A stretch of 62,743 nucleotides of DNA from Deltaproteobacteria bacterium (GCA_019912665.1 JAIOIE010000018.1:688690-751432), one strand, 5' to 3'. Positions 28,549 through 37,359 are shown, counted from the stretch's first letter. The notes: a model not told the origin generated them from the sequence alone. Numbers and translations are program-made.

Positions 28549-28950
28549 TCAGTTCCCGTTAAATATGCTTGCGAACTTCTTGTCGGTTATCATCATGTGA
28601 TTTCTGAGCCATTGCAATAAGTTCTGCTGCAGGTTCAGGGCCAGGCTGGCGGATGCACCCCGGGCCCGGTATTTATCCTTGAAGTTGGCCAGGGCCCGCC
28701 TTAAAAAATGGTGCTGCGCCTTATGCGTGCTGAAATCGATTTCAGGCCTTGATGACATAAGCCGCTCTTCCGCGCTGAAGTGCTCGACCGCGTATGCTTC
28801 GAGGAACCTGATCAGGACCGCCACTTCCTCCGCGCCTCTCCCATCCCGCATGGCTTCGAGCAGGACATTAACCCTTTTGACCAGCTCCATATGCTGCGCA
28901 TCCATCACATCCAGGCCCATCAAGTAAAAATCGTTCCACTGTGTTGTCAT
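28549..28950 (-). CDS. Bacteriohemerythrin
   Basis: 133-residue four-helix protein that binds O2 at a di-iron centre. All seven usual ligands are in place: His20, His57, Glu61, His76, His80, His118 and Asp123, in DAQH, EHFSAEE, HKAQHH and NHMMITD. The ATG at 28950 follows an AAGGGGGGCG ribosome site; an upstream in-frame ATG at 28980 is less well placed. It lies 64 bp after cheW in the MCP operon, which suggests oxygen or redox sensing linked to chemotaxis. Confidence 0.92.
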   Translation of the reverse strand: MTTQWNDFYLMGLDVMDAQHMELVKRVNVLLEAMRDGRGAEEVAVLIRFLEAYAVEHFSAEERLMSSRPEIDFSTHKAQHHFLRRALANFKDKYRARGASASLALNLQQNLLQWLRNHMMITDKKFASIFNGN

Positions 28951-29014
28951 CGGATCGCCCCCCTTGCGTGTTCCATGCATTTGCTCCCCCGCGGCGTAGA
29001 CCGGCGACTTGATT

Positions 29015-29539
29015 TTAGGCGGTTACGGCCTCGGCTTCTGGCCCGTGACGGCCGGTTTCGTCCGCCAGATGGGCGGTCTTTATCTCTTCCGCCGTGAAGA
29101 CGCGCCCGGAATCCAATATGATCACGAACTCCTGGCCCCGCTTCCCCATCCCCTTTATCATTGCCGAATCCATGGTCATGCCTATCCTGGGAGGGGGCTC
29201 TATCTGAGCTTCCTCAAGGCTTATAACCTCCCGGACCGAGTCCGCCAATGCCCCTATTACCGTCTGCGCGCCCTCGTAACCGACCTCGGCGATTATTATG
29301 CACGTGTCCTTGGTGTCGCCCTTCCCGGAGAGGCCCAGCTTGAGCCTGAGGTCCAGTACCGGGACGACGTTCCCCCTCAGGTTTATGACTCCCCTCATGA
29401 ACTCCGGCATACGAGGCACCTTTGTGATGGATGTGAAGTCGAGCACCTCCTTTACCTGAGATATCTCAAGAGCGAAGACCTCGTCCTCGAGCATGAAGGT
29501 CAGGTATTGTACCGGTCCGGAAGCGGATGGAATGCCCAT
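29015..29539 (-). CDS. cheW: CheW chemotaxis coupling protein
   Basis: 174 residues with the CheW fold: VQYLTFMLEDEVFALEISQVKEVLDF, the receptor-binding PEFMRGVINLRGNVVPVLDLRLKLG near residue 45, and IGALADSVREVISLE near 95. CheW joins methyl-accepting receptors to the kinase CheA. Its ATG overlaps the stop of the adjacent MCP gene (TAATG), so the pair is translated together. No cheA is in the window, so the kinase must be encoded elsewhere. The C-terminal 15 residues are an uncommon extension. Confidence 0.93.
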   Translation of the reverse strand: MGIPSASGPVQYLTFMLEDEVFALEISQVKEVLDFTSITKVPRMPEFMRGVINLRGNVVPVLDLRLKLGLSGKGDTKDTCIIIAEVGYEGAQTVIGALADSVREVISLEEAQIEPPPRIGMTMDSAMIKGMGKRGQEFVIILDSGRVFTAEEIKTAHLADETGRHGPEAEAVTA

Positions 29540-31599
29540 TAATAGGCCTCCTGGACTCTTATCCCTGCGCCGGGAGCGCCATTTGCCTCCGGCTGCCTGA
29601 ACTGCGCGATCCGGGAAACCGCATGGGTTTTAGAGCGCCTGGCCGGCCCGGCCCCCGCATTCTTCCCGTTTTCGAGCTGGAAGTAAGCTATTGCGCTTTG
29701 AAGCCTGGTCGCCTGTGCTGCGAGCTCCTCGGAGGTCGCCGACAGCTCCTCGGCCCCGCTTGCGTTCTGCTGGATTATGTGATCGAGCTCCTGGATGGCC
29801 TTGTTTATCTGGTCGGCTCCCGCGCTCTGCTCGTTGCTTGCGGAGGTTATCTCTTTAACGAGCTCGGCCGTTTTCTGTATGTCAGGCACGAGCATGGCGA
29901 GCATCTCGCCGGTCTCTTCGGCCGTGTGCACGCTGGCGGTGGAGAGCTTGCCTATCTCCCCGGCCGCGGCCTGGCTCCTTTCGGCAAGCTTCCTGACCTC
30001 GGAGGCCACGACCGCAAAGCCCTTGCCGTGCTCCCCGGCCCTCGCCGCCTCGATAGCGGCATTCAATGCAAGCAGGTTCGTCTGTCTCGCTATCTCCTCG
30101 ATGATGGATATCCTGGCGGCGATATCCTTCATCGCGCCTACAGTCTCGGCCACCGCCTTTCCGCTTTTGAGAGCGTCAGAGGCCGACTTGGTGGCTATCG
30201 CTTCGGTCTCGCTTGCGTTCGAGGTGTTCTGCCTTATGTTCGAGGCCATCTGCTCCATCGCGGTCGAGGTCTCCTCTATGGAGGAGGCCTGCTCGGTTGC
30301 GCCGGAGGATATCTGCTGGGCGCTGCCGTTCAGCTCCTCGGAAGAGGAAGCGAGCTGTTCGACAGAGTTGTTGATGTCGTTGATTATGGAATGTATGTGC
30401 CCCATCATCCTGTTGAAGGTCTCGGCCATCTGGCCGCATTCGTCCCGCGAACCCACTTTGAGCTTGAGAGCGATATTGCCGGTCCGCTCGATCTCCGACA
30501 TGGCCTCCTTGAGGTAATTCATCGGGCCTATGACTTTTTTCGTTATGAAAAAGACCGCGATGAAGCAGATCGCCGAGGCCGCCGCGAGCAGGGCCGAATC
30601 CATTATCATGCTCCTTTTATATCCTTTCAGCTCGGCGGCGAGCTTTGAGCTCACCATGCTCCCGACGGCTTCCGAGACATTGAGTATGCTGTCGATGCCT
30701 TCGCTGCTCTTTTCCACCCACTCCTTGCCCGTTACGGGATAATTACCCGTGGAAGTCTCCGCATAGACGCCTTTTCTGACCTCGCCGAAGGAGCCGAGGA
30801 AGACCTTTTCCATCTCCGATACGGACCTCATGACCTCTGCTTCTATCCCCGCGGCTCCCTTAAGGCGCAGTATCGGTTTTATGTTGATGTCCACGACCGC
30901 CCTGAACGTATTGAGCCTCTCGAGGGCGGCAGGATCAACCGGTCTCCTCGAGCTGACGAAATCGCCCAAAGTGGCGCGCTCCCGTCCGGCATACTCGCTC
31001 ACAAGCCAAACTGCCTGCTTGAGCTCGATATTCATTCTGAGCGCTTCCTGCAGGGTCTCCCGGTCCTTTGTGGACATGAATGCCGCGAGACGCAGCTCGG
31101 AGCAGTTGTCTATCAATGAGGTTATCGAGGCTATCCAGCTCTTGGCTGAGTATGTCTTGGACGGGTTCGTCAGGTTGCCGTCGATGCTCTTTCTGAGCGC
31201 TTGCAATTCGGAAAAGGAGCCCGCAGCCCTTTCCATCGCCGTCTGCAGGAGGGAATTCGAAGGATCATGCTCCGCCAGTTCCCTGGCCAAGGCTTGCGCC
31301 TTGCTGAAAGCCTCGTCCCCGGCGCTCCTTATTTCGTTCAGTTTTTTGAAAGTAGCGCCGTCCATGACCGCCCCCGGGGCGAGGTATATGGCGGTTACCC
31401 CCCGCTCCTTAGCCTGATAGCCTGAAGCACGCAGGATGTAATCCGAAAGCCGGTTGGCCTTTTCCAGCTGCTTTACCGCGTTCGCCTTGGCATATGAGTC
31501 CCAGACATTTCCGGCTGAAATCGCTATTAGAAAAAGGACCAGCAAGGCAATGACTCCCGTCAGGAAAACTTTGATGCTCAAACGATTCAGCAAACCCAT
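29539..31599 (-). CDS. Methyl-accepting chemotaxis protein
   Basis: 686 residues. Membrane segments at about 10-28 and 333-353 bracket a roughly 300-residue periplasmic domain; its early [23 protein letters not shown] resembles NIT-type sensor domains. A HAMP domain follows, then the signalling hairpin tip [41 protein letters not shown] near residue 540. GAGGAGAG precedes the ATG. It is transcribed from a FliA promoter 144 bp upstream with cheW and a hemerythrin gene behind it. The ligand is unknown. Confidence 0.95.
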   Translation of the reverse strand: MGLLNRLSIKVFLTGVIALLVLFLIAISAGNVWDSYAKANAVKQLEKANRLSDYILRASGYQAKERGVTAIYLAPGAVMDGATFKKLNEIRSAGDEAFSKAQALARELAEHDPSNSLLQTAMERAAGSFSELQALRKSIDGNLTNPSKTYSAKSWIASITSLIDNCSELRLAAFMSTKDRETLQEALRMNIELKQAVWLVSEYAGRERATLGDFVSSRRPVDPAALERLNTFRAVVDINIKPILRLKGAAGIEAEVMRSVSEMEKVFLGSFGEVRKGVYAETSTGNYPVTGKEWVEKSSEGIDSILNVSEAVGSMVSSKLAAELKGYKRSMIMDSALLAAASAICFIAVFFITKKVIGPMNYLKEAMSEIERTGNIALKLKVGSRDECGQMAETFNRMMGHIHSIINDINNSVEQLASSSEELNGSAQQISSGATEQASSIEETSTAMEQMASNIRQNTSNASETEAIATKSASDALKSGKAVAETVGAMKDIAARISIIEEIARQTNLLALNAAIEAARAGEHGKGFAVVASEVRKLAERSQAAAGEIGKLSTASVHTAEETGEMLAMLVPDIQKTAELVKEITSASNEQSAGADQINKAIQELDHIIQQNASGAEELSATSEELAAQATRLQSAIAYFQLENGKNAGAGPARRSKTHAVSRIAQFRQPEANGAPGAGIRVQEAY

Positions 31600-31742
31600 A
31601 TTCTCTCCTCATCCCCCTTTTTTTTAGCTGCTAAAACCCTTGCTCGCGCCCGTTGACGCCCTGCCGGGAAACGCCCGTCTCAACCGTTCCGGGAGGCTTT
31701 CGATTTCCAGAAATTCAGATATATCATAACAGACTGTTATAT

Positions 31743-31769
31743 TTATCGGCTCCAAAGACTACCGCTTTA
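31743..31769 (-). promoter_or_regulatory. FliA (sigma-28) flagellar promoter of the MCP operon
   Basis: Minus strand TAAA (31769-31766), exactly 15 bases, then GCCGATAA (31750-31743): a full match to the sigma-28 consensus. It predicts a leader of about 135 bases before the MCP. An inverted repeat AAAGACTA/TAGTCTTT overlaps the promoter, and ATAACA/TGTTAT (31727-31741) lies at the predicted start. Confidence 0.88.
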
Positions 31770-32116
31770 GTCTTTTTTGAAATCTCAAATTAATCAAGCA
31801 TATACGCAAGAAGTGCGGCGGCCAAGGTTCTTTCATTGGGAGGCTATTGCGGGCAGGGTATTTAAAATCGCATAACACTACGTTGCTTTACAAATCTGAA
31901 AAATCTGCTAAAGTTCGTGCATCACCCCGACTCTGTTGGTTTCGGCCCGACCGCCTTCAAATTTTCTCGTGCCCGCACCGGCATTCTCTGTTTTACACAG
32001 AAAGCGCAGCGTACGCAGGATTACGCTGTCATGCGCGCGGCCCTTAAGCAGATTTTTTCCTTCGATTCCCGGCGGGCCTGGCGGGAGCTACAGCATTCTC
32101 ATTCCGGGGAAGATCA
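31770..32116. other. Intergenic region upstream of the XRE-like gene
   Basis: About 350 bp with no credible reading frame. It must hold the promoter of the rightward gene at 32117, but no convincing -35/-10 pair is visible. Confidence 0.4.
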
Positions 32117-32518
32117 ATGCCGAAGACATCCTTAGGTAAAGAGCTGGAACGGCTCAGGTCTGAGCTTATCAGGAAGACCAACGAGAAGTGGACTCAGAAG
32201 AAGGTCGCCGAAAAAATAGGGGTTACTGCCCAGGCATACCAGAACTGGATGCACGGCAGGAGGGGGAAGGAGCTGGACCTCGGCACTCTATGGAAAATCA
32301 ACGAAACGCTGCAGGGCGATTTCAGCCGGCTGGTAAGACTCGCGAGGCCGGACCTCTATATGTACTGTACGGAGCTTTGCAAAGAGAAGCATTCCCAGGA
32401 CCTCGATATGTATCCTCCTGATATCTCAAGCCTGATCTCCATTTTGCTTGATCTGCGGGTAAAAAAAAGAAGTGAGTTCAATAAGCTTAAAAAGATAATC
32501 GAGATAGTCTACTACTGA
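32117..32518 (+). CDS. XRE-like helix-turn-helix protein
   Basis: 133 residues. The N-terminal half contains a recognisable Cro/CI type HTH (KWTQKKVAEKIGVTAQAYQNWMHGRR, about residues 25-50, then LDLGTLWKINETLQGDF). The rest (DLYMYCTELCKEKH onward) matches nothing I know. It is probably a DNA-binding regulator. It stands alone between the MCP operon and the convergent aminotransferase gene; a ribosome site GGGGAAGATCA precedes the ATG. Confidence 0.72.
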   Translation: MPKTSLGKELERLRSELIRKTNEKWTQKKVAEKIGVTAQAYQNWMHGRRGKELDLGTLWKINETLQGDFSRLVRLARPDLYMYCTELCKEKHSQDLDMYPPDISSLISILLDLRVKKRSEFNKLKKIIEIVYY

Positions 32519-32569
32519 ATCCGTTCAGGCGCATATGCCGGGGCATATCGCATGCCTGGCCTGAAATTC

Positions 32570-33766
32570 TTATCTCAGCTCTCCTACCGCCTCGCCTATC
32601 CTCTTTATCCCCTTTACTATGTGTTCCATCGAGGTCGCGTAGGAAAGCCTCATGAAGCGGTCGTCTCCAAAGGGCTCGCCGGGCACGACGGCGATCCCGG
32701 CCTCGTCAATCAGGTAAGTGGCGAGCGCGACCGACCCGTCTATCTTTTTCCCTTTATAAGACCTTCCGAAGAGGCCCGATATGTTCGCGAATACATAGAA
32801 CGCGCCCTGCGGCCTTATGGCGCTTATGCCGTCTATGGCGTTAAGGCCGTCCACCATCGCGTCCCGCCTTTTGCCGAACTCCGCTACCATCCTGGTTATC
32901 GCGCCCTGCGGGCCGCTTATGGCCTCGACCGCCGCCCACTGGCTAACTGAGGTCGGGTTCGAGGTGGACTGGCTCTGGATGTTGGTCATGGCCTTTATTA
33001 TCTCTTTCGGCCCCGCGGCATAGCCTATCCTCCACCCTGTCATTGAATAGGTCTTTGAGACGCCGTTAAGGACTATGGTCCTCTTCCTGACCTCGTCCGA
33101 GACGGACGCTATGGAGGTCGCCCGGAAGCCGCCGTAAGTGAGCTTCTCGTATATCTCATCCGAGATGATGAGAAGCCCGTTCTCAAGCGCTATCTCCGCA
33201 AGCCTCCCCAGCTCCTTTTCAGTGTAGGCCGCGCCCGTGGGGTTCGAGGGGCTGTTAATGACGATTGCCTTGGTATTCGGGCCTATGGCGGCCCTGAAGG
33301 CCTCGGGCGACATCCTGAAGCCCGCGGCCTCGTCGGTATGCACGACCTTCGGTACCCCGCCGCCGAGCGCGGCCATGACAGGGTACGAGACCCAGTACGG
33401 GGCGGGTATTATGACCTCGTCGCCGGGGTCGAGGATGGCCTGGAAGAGGTTGAAGATCGAGTGCTTGCCGCCGCAGGAGACTATAATCTCGTCACGCGAA
33501 TAGTCGAGGGAGTTGTCGCGGCTGAACTTCCCGATAATGGCGTCCTTCAATTCATTTATGCCGCCGACCGCCGTGTATTTCGTATGCCCGTCGCGAATGG
33601 CCCTTATGGCGGCTTCTTTTATGTTCTCTGGCGTATCGAAGTCAGGCTCGCCCGCGCCGAAGCCTATGACGTCCCTGCCCTCCGCCTTTAACGCCCGCGC
33701 CTTCGCGGTTATGGCGAGCGTTACCGATTCCTCGAGTCCTGAAAGCCTTCCGGCAAGCTTGAACAT
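32570..33766 (-). CDS. Class I pyridoxal-phosphate aminotransferase (aspartate aminotransferase type)
   Basis: 398 residues. GFGAGEPDFDTPENIKEAA near 36, VSCGGKHSIFNLFQAI near 91, NSPSNPTGAAY near 170 and the PLP-lysine block LNGVSKTYSMTGWRIGYAAG near 233 are typical of aspartate/prephenate aminotransferases (AspC/AatA). The ATG follows AAGGAGCATCGGG, a good ribosome site. It is the last gene of a leftward run that includes rsmD and coaD, separated from coaD by a hairpin at 33786-33823. Confidence 0.93.
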   Translation of the reverse strand: MFKLAGRLSGLEESVTLAITAKARALKAEGRDVIGFGAGEPDFDTPENIKEAAIRAIRDGHTKYTAVGGINELKDAIIGKFSRDNSLDYSRDEIIVSCGGKHSIFNLFQAILDPGDEVIIPAPYWVSYPVMAALGGGVPKVVHTDEAAGFRMSPEAFRAAIGPNTKAIVINSPSNPTGAAYTEKELGRLAEIALENGLLIISDEIYEKLTYGGFRATSIASVSDEVRKRTIVLNGVSKTYSMTGWRIGYAAGPKEIIKAMTNIQSQSTSNPTSVSQWAAVEAISGPQGAITRMVAEFGKRRDAMVDGLNAIDGISAIRPQGAFYVFANISGLFGRSYKGKKIDGSVALATYLIDEAGIAVVPGEPFGDDRFMRLSYATSMEHIVKGIKRIGEAVGELR

Positions 33767-33785
33767 CCCGATGCTCCTTCGTGAT

Positions 33786-33823
33786 CAGGCTGCTGAACGT
33801 GTTTTGAGTTTTTCAGCAACCTG
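33786..33823. repeat. Hairpin resembling the end of the four-hairpin repeat (partial copy C)
   Basis: CAGGCTGCTGAA (33786) pairs with TTCAGCAACCTG (33812) apart from one mismatch. The 3' arm resembles stem 4 of copies A and B (..CAACCTGC, ..ACACCCTGC). Like them it lies in a gap just upstream of a leftward gene. No T-run follows on the minus strand, so it is not a standard terminator. Confidence 0.55.
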
Positions 33824-34342
33824 CTATTTCCTGCGGCCTTTCCTGGCGGGGGCCGCCTTGAACTTCTCTTTTAATTTTCTAGCGACCCTTGACGTAACAA
33901 AGGCGGTCAGGTCGCCGCCGTAGCGGGCTATCTCCTTTATAAAACGCGAACTCACTGGCGCGTAGTTGTCGGAGGTCATCATAAAGACCGTCTCTATCGA
34001 GGGGTCGAGCTTCCTGTTTATGAGCGCCATCTGGAACTCGTACTCGAAATCCGACATGACCCTGAGGCCCCGGAGGACGATATTCGCACCCTTCTCCTTG
34101 ACGTAGTCCATGAGGAGGGAGTCGAAGCTCTCTACTTTTATGTTCCTGTGCCTCCCGACCTCTTCCCGTATCATCGCGAGCCGCTCATCTGCCGTGAAGA
34201 GCGGGGCCTTTCCCGGGCTCTCGGCAACGGCGACGATTAGGACGTCAAATAGCTTTACCCCGCGCTCTATTATGTCGAGATGGCCCCTCGTTATGGGGTC
34301 GAAGGTCCCGGGGTATACGCATATGCGCTTGGAAGCCGCCAT
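33824..34342 (-). CDS. coaD: Phosphopantetheine adenylyltransferase
   Basis: 172 residues; makes dephospho-CoA from ATP and 4'-phosphopantetheine. The ATG at 34342 gives MAASKRICVYPGTFDPITRGHLDIIERG with the T-x-GH nucleotidyltransferase site; a frame extension of 13 codons overlaps rsmD. The second motif YAPVSSRFIKEIARYGGD is near residue 125. The C-terminal tail (KLKEKFKAAPARKGRRK) is basic. It starts 2 bp past the rsmD stop, so both are co-translated. Confidence 0.95.
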   Translation of the reverse strand: MAASKRICVYPGTFDPITRGHLDIIERGVKLFDVLIVAVAESPGKAPLFTADERLAMIREEVGRHRNIKVESFDSLLMDYVKEKGANIVLRGLRVMSDFEYEFQMALINRKLDPSIETVFMMTSDNYAPVSSRFIKEIARYGGDLTAFVTSRVARKLKEKFKAAPARKGRRK

Positions 34343-34343
34343 T

Positions 34344-34892
34344 TTAGCTCCGCTTGAGGAAATATACGAGCGTATCTCCATACCTTCTCTGGTCGAAGAC
34401 CGTAAGACCCTCTAATTCAGCCTCGCCGAGCGGCGCCCTTTTCGCCGACTCCGCCACTATCACCCCTTCGGGGGAGAGGAGCCCTCCGCGTCCAATGGCC
34501 TTAAGCGTACTGGCAAACAGCTCTGAGCTGTAGGGGGGGTCTATTATTATAAGGTCGAAGCGGGCGCCCTTCCTCGAAAGCTCCTCAACGGCCTTTACGG
34601 CGTCCTTCCGGATGATACGGGCCTCCTGCCCGCAGATGTCGAGGTTCTTCCGTATGACCTGGGCCGCGCCCTTGTCGCTCTCGACAAAGGTGGCCTCTTC
34701 CGCCCCCCTTGAGAGGGCCTCGATGCCCATGGCCCCGGTCCCGGCATAGAGGTCGAGCACCGTCCTGAACGGGAAATCCCTGGGGAGTATGTTGAAGACC
34801 GATTCCCTCACCTTGTCGGAGGTGGGCCTTATCCCCGGGCCCCGGAAAGAAGCGAGCCTTCTGCCCTTGAGACTGCCTCCTATTATCCTCAA
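34344..34892 (-). CDS. rsmD: 16S rRNA (guanine-966-N2)-methyltransferase
   Basis: 182 residues beginning MRIIGGSLKGRRLASFRGPGIRPTSDKVRESVFNIL, the RsmD signature. The SAM loop VLDLYAGTGAMGIEALSRGA is near residue 45 and the catalytic DPPY (IIIDPPY) near 118. It methylates G966 of 16S rRNA. It lies 3 bp after yjbQ and 2 bp before coaD, the rsmD-coaD order being common in bacteria. Confidence 0.95.
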   Translation of the reverse strand: MRIIGGSLKGRRLASFRGPGIRPTSDKVRESVFNILPRDFPFRTVLDLYAGTGAMGIEALSRGAEEATFVESDKGAAQVIRKNLDICGQEARIIRKDAVKAVEELSRKGARFDLIIIDPPYSSELFASTLKAIGRGGLLSPEGVIVAESAKRAPLGEAELEGLTVFDQRRYGDTLVYFLKRS

Positions 34893-34895
34893 AGC

Positions 34896-35330
34896 CTATT
34901 GCCCGCCGCCCTCGGGCACTCCGAAGACCTTTATCGAGATGAGCCTTTTTCTGGGGCCGTCGAACTCGGAGAAGTACACTGCCTGCCACTGCCCGAGCGC
35001 GAGCCTGCCCTTTGTGACCGGCACTGTCACGCTATTGCCCACGAGAAGTGATTTCAGATGGGCGTCCGCATTCCTGCCGTAGTCGCCCTTGTTGTGCTTG
35101 TATTCGGGCTTGTTGGGGACCATTTCCTTCAGGAAGTTGTGGAAGTCCTCCTCAAGGTCGCGGTCGGCGTTATTCAAGTGTATGCTCGCGGTCGTATGGC
35201 CCGTAAATACCAGCGCCATGCCTTCATGGATGCCGCTCTCCGATATCACGGCCTCCACCTGGTTCGTAATGTTGACCTCCTCGGTCTTGGCACCTGTCTT
35301 GACCCTGATAGCGCTGGCAAAGACCTTCAT
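34896..35330 (-). CDS. yjbQ: YjbQ family protein (UPF0047)
   Basis: 144 residues. GMALVFTGHTTASIHLNNADRDLEEDFHNFL and LLVGNSVTVPVTKGRLALGQWQAVYFSEFDGPRKR are the conserved blocks of the YjbQ/UPF0047 family. Some members have weak thiamine phosphate synthase activity; the cellular role is unsettled. An AAGGAGGGCAG ribosome site precedes the ATG. It starts the rsmD-coaD group. Confidence 0.93.
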   Translation of the reverse strand: MKVFASAIRVKTGAKTEEVNITNQVEAVISESGIHEGMALVFTGHTTASIHLNNADRDLEEDFHNFLKEMVPNKPEYKHNKGDYGRNADAHLKSLLVGNSVTVPVTKGRLALGQWQAVYFSEFDGPRKRLISIKVFGVPEGGGQ

Positions 35331-35422
35331 CTGCCCTCCTTGGAATCGGAAATCTGGCCGCCCTCATCTCCCCGCGGGCCAGTATTATACTTTATGTGCC
35401 GGGCGAAATTCCACTGGAACGA

Positions 35423-36136
35423 TCAGCCGATGAGACGGGGCAGCAACTCTCCTGCCCTGCCCTGAAGGACCGCGTCCATGCGCCCCGAAAGGGGCGTCGT
35501 CTCCGGGTTTATCTCGACAACGAAAGCGCCCGCGTCCTTTGCCCTGGTCGCGAAAGAAGCGGCTGGCTGGACGACCCCGGATGTGCCGACGACAAGCATG
35601 ATATCGGCGCTTGAGACGGCCTCGAACGACCTGTAGAGGAGGTCCTCCGGGAGCGCTTCGCCGAACCATACCACCCCCGGCCTAAGAAGCCCGCCGCAGC
35701 CGCACCTCGGCAGTATTTTTATCGGCACATCCTTGTTTTCGCTTGAATTTCCACATTCAATGCACCGGACCGTCCATATGGAGCCGTGTATCTCGAGGAC
35801 GTTCCTGCTCCCCGCGCTCCTGTGGAGGCCGTCCACATTCTGCGTTATGAGCGTGAATGCCGGGTTCCTTTGTTCGAACTCCGCGAGGGCGTAGTGGGCC
35901 GGGTTGGGGCGTATCCCGGAGATTATCGAGCGCCTCCAGTCGTACCATTCCCAGACGAGGGCCGGGTCGCGCTCGAATGCCTCGGGGGTCGCGAGGTCTT
36001 CGGGCCTGAAATTCCTCCACAGGCCGTCCGGCCCCCTGAATGTCGGGACGCCGCTCTCAGCGGATATGCCTGCACCTGTAAGCGCAACCGGCGAACGGGA
36101 CGCCTTGAGCTTTTCCTTTATCGCTTCGAGTTCCAT
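35423..36136 (-). CDS. cobB: NAD-dependent protein deacylase (sirtuin)
   Basis: 237 residues from the ATG at 36136 (MELEAIKEKLKASRSPVALTGAGISAESGVPTFRG). A longer frame to 36325 reads through repeat copy B and is rejected. NAD-binding GAGISAESG, TQNVDGLH with catalytic His in EIHGS, and a zinc site CIECG...CGCGG are all present, with GTSGVVQPAA and INPETTPL. It removes acyl groups from lysines using NAD. It is an ordinary sirtuin, unlike the SIR2 defence protein at 60456. Confidence 0.93.
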   Translation of the reverse strand: MELEAIKEKLKASRSPVALTGAGISAESGVPTFRGPDGLWRNFRPEDLATPEAFERDPALVWEWYDWRRSIISGIRPNPAHYALAEFEQRNPAFTLITQNVDGLHRSAGSRNVLEIHGSIWTVRCIECGNSSENKDVPIKILPRCGCGGLLRPGVVWFGEALPEDLLYRSFEAVSSADIMLVVGTSGVVQPAASFATRAKDAGAFVVEINPETTPLSGRMDAVLQGRAGELLPRLIG

Positions 36137-36184
36137 TCGGGTATGCTGGTCGGCTGGACGGCTGAGGGACCTGTCTGTCAGGAT

Positions 36185-36334
36185 GTTGAAAAAGTCCTTC
36201 CTGGACTTTTCAACCACGGCTTGGCCGGAATGAATCCGTCCAAGCCTCACAAATTGCTCGACTTGAATAGTCTTCGCAATTTGGCAATCCATCCGTGGAT
36301 TGCTTAGCAGGGTTTTTTTCAACACCCTGCTAAG
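36185..36334. repeat. Four-hairpin intergenic repeat, copy B
   Basis: Stem 1 GTTGAAAAAGTCC (36185) with GGACTTTTCAAC (36203), one bulged A. Stem 2 GGCTTGG (36218) with CCAAGCC (36240). Stem 3 AAATTGC (36251) with GCAATTT (36276). Stem 4 CTTAGCAGGGT (36303) with ACCCTGCTAAG (36324). Compared with copy A at 20331, stems 1, 2 and 3 carry paired changes that keep base pairing. It lies 49 bp upstream of the sirtuin start. Confidence 0.87.
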
Positions 36335-36386
36335 GGTCCGGGGCGCGGGTCAGCCGGTTTTCGGAGAGACAGCGCGAGGCGGGACC

Positions 36387-36647
36387 TCAGGTCCTGAACT
36401 TGCCCTCTTTGGAGATTACTCCGTTCCTTATCGCTTCCTTTATTATCCTTCTTGCGCTCTCGATCTGCTCTTCCTCGACCGCGATCCTCTTTTCAATGTA
36501 GGCGCCGATGTCGGTCGCGAAACGGAGCTTGCCGAGCGACCTGAAGGAGCATGTGATATTCCGGCCCTCCATGAGGGTCTCCACTACGCTTGCGTCGAGG
36601 TCGTTATAGAAGGAATAGAGGTCTATGAACTTGATCCTGGTTGCCAT
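36387..36647 (-). CDS. Small protein, possibly DUF2007-like
   Basis: 86 residues: MATRIKFIDLYSFYNDLDASVVETLMEGRNITCSF.. The pattern of a short beta strand, a helix ending in a Leu-Glu-Glu-like segment, and a second strand resembles DUF2007 'putative signal transducing' proteins, but similarity is weak by eye. The C-terminal half is an acidic-basic helix (EKRIAVEEEQIESARRIIKEAI). It precedes the sirtuin gene, separated by repeat copy B. Confidence 0.55.
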   Translation of the reverse strand: MATRIKFIDLYSFYNDLDASVVETLMEGRNITCSFRSLGKLRFATDIGAYIEKRIAVEEEQIESARRIIKEAIRNGVISKEGKFRT

Positions 36648-36759
36648 AAGCCGAAAAAAGTATACTGAAAACCGCCGGTTTTGTCAAATATTGCTTCGGG
36701 TTACAGGCCTTTCCGCTCCTTCCCGGCCTATCCCGCCGGGGGCCGAATGCGCCGTCCGC

Positions 36760-36789
36760 TTGACTTTTATGGCATGTGCCTGAGATAAT
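36760..36789 (+). promoter_or_regulatory. Probable sigma-70 promoter of the 36874 gene
   Basis: TTGACT, 18 bases, GATAAT, ending 84 bp before the GTG start of the secreted protein gene. Confidence 0.5.
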
Positions 36790-36873
36790 CGGTAAATTCC
36801 GCCAGAGCGCGATCAAGCGAATGTTCAATTATAAGGCAAGCTATAAATCACATCAGCTTACGGAGGAGAAACA

Positions 36874-37284
36874 GTGCTCATAAAAAGGTCTTTGGCGGTC
36901 TTTGCCGCCCTCTTTATCTGGGTCACTCTCTTAGGAATGGGCAAGGGGCCAGGCACCGAGGTCCCGCTTCCCGAGATCAATTTCAAGGCAACCGTAAGGG
37001 ACGACCAGGACATAACGACAAAGGTGCAGAACGCCTCGTGGGAAGGGGAGATATTCTTTATCGGCACCAGGGGCAAGGGAACGGTTACGGTATTCTTCGA
37101 GAAAATAAGGAAGATAACGGCCACGGGCACGGGGGCTGAGAACAAAAGCGACTTCCAGGTCACCATGAAAAACGGCGACGTGGTGGCCATAAGCCTCGAT
37201 AACGACCAGCGCTTCTTCGGCACCACTAACTACGGCACCTACAGGGTGCTCGCGAAGAACATAAAAGAGATAACTTTCGAGTAG
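36874..37284 (+). CDS. Putative exported protein of unknown function
   Basis: 136 residues starting at GTG behind a very strong GGAGGAGAAACA ribosome site. Residues 1-22 (MLIKRSLAVFAALFIWVTLLGM) look like a signal peptide or membrane anchor. The mature part is beta-rich (ATVRDDQDITTKVQNASWEGEIFFIGTRGKGTVTVFFEKIRKI) and resembles no family I can name. It is a single-gene unit with its own promoter and a strong terminator at 37305-37342. Confidence 0.75.
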   Translation: MLIKRSLAVFAALFIWVTLLGMGKGPGTEVPLPEINFKATVRDDQDITTKVQNASWEGEIFFIGTRGKGTVTVFFEKIRKITATGTGAENKSDFQVTMKNGDVVAISLDNDQRFFGTTNYGTYRVLAKNIKEITFE

Positions 37285-37304
37285 AACGAATGCAGGCTTA
37301 AAAT

Positions 37305-37342
37305 GAAAAAAGGCGGGCTGGAATCCAGCCCGCCTTTTTTTC
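37305..37342. terminator. Bidirectional rho-independent terminator
   Basis: GGCGGGCTGG (37312) and CCAGCCCGCC (37325) with a 3-base loop, flanked by A-run and T-run. It serves the exported protein gene and the convergent rsmE. Confidence 0.93.
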
Positions 37343-37359
37343 ATTAAGGAGAGACTTAT

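Noticed and set aside
31600-31742. Cyclic di-GMP riboswitch in the MCP leader
   Set aside because: Such switches are common before chemotaxis genes, but the conserved core motifs are not found in this leader.
31752-31777. Rho-independent terminator on the plus strand
   Set aside because: The stem AAAGACTA/TAGTCTTT followed by T looks like one, but no plus-strand gene precedes it and it overlaps the FliA promoter, so a regulatory or chance repeat is more likely.
32520-32570. Terminator between the XRE-like gene and the aminotransferase
   Set aside because: Several overlapping inverted repeats are present (TTCAGGC...GCCTGAA) but neither strand has a T-run after the stem.
36137-36325. Longer sirtuin N-terminus
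   Set aside because: The extra codons translate the intergenic repeat copy B; the family start fits the ATG at 36136.
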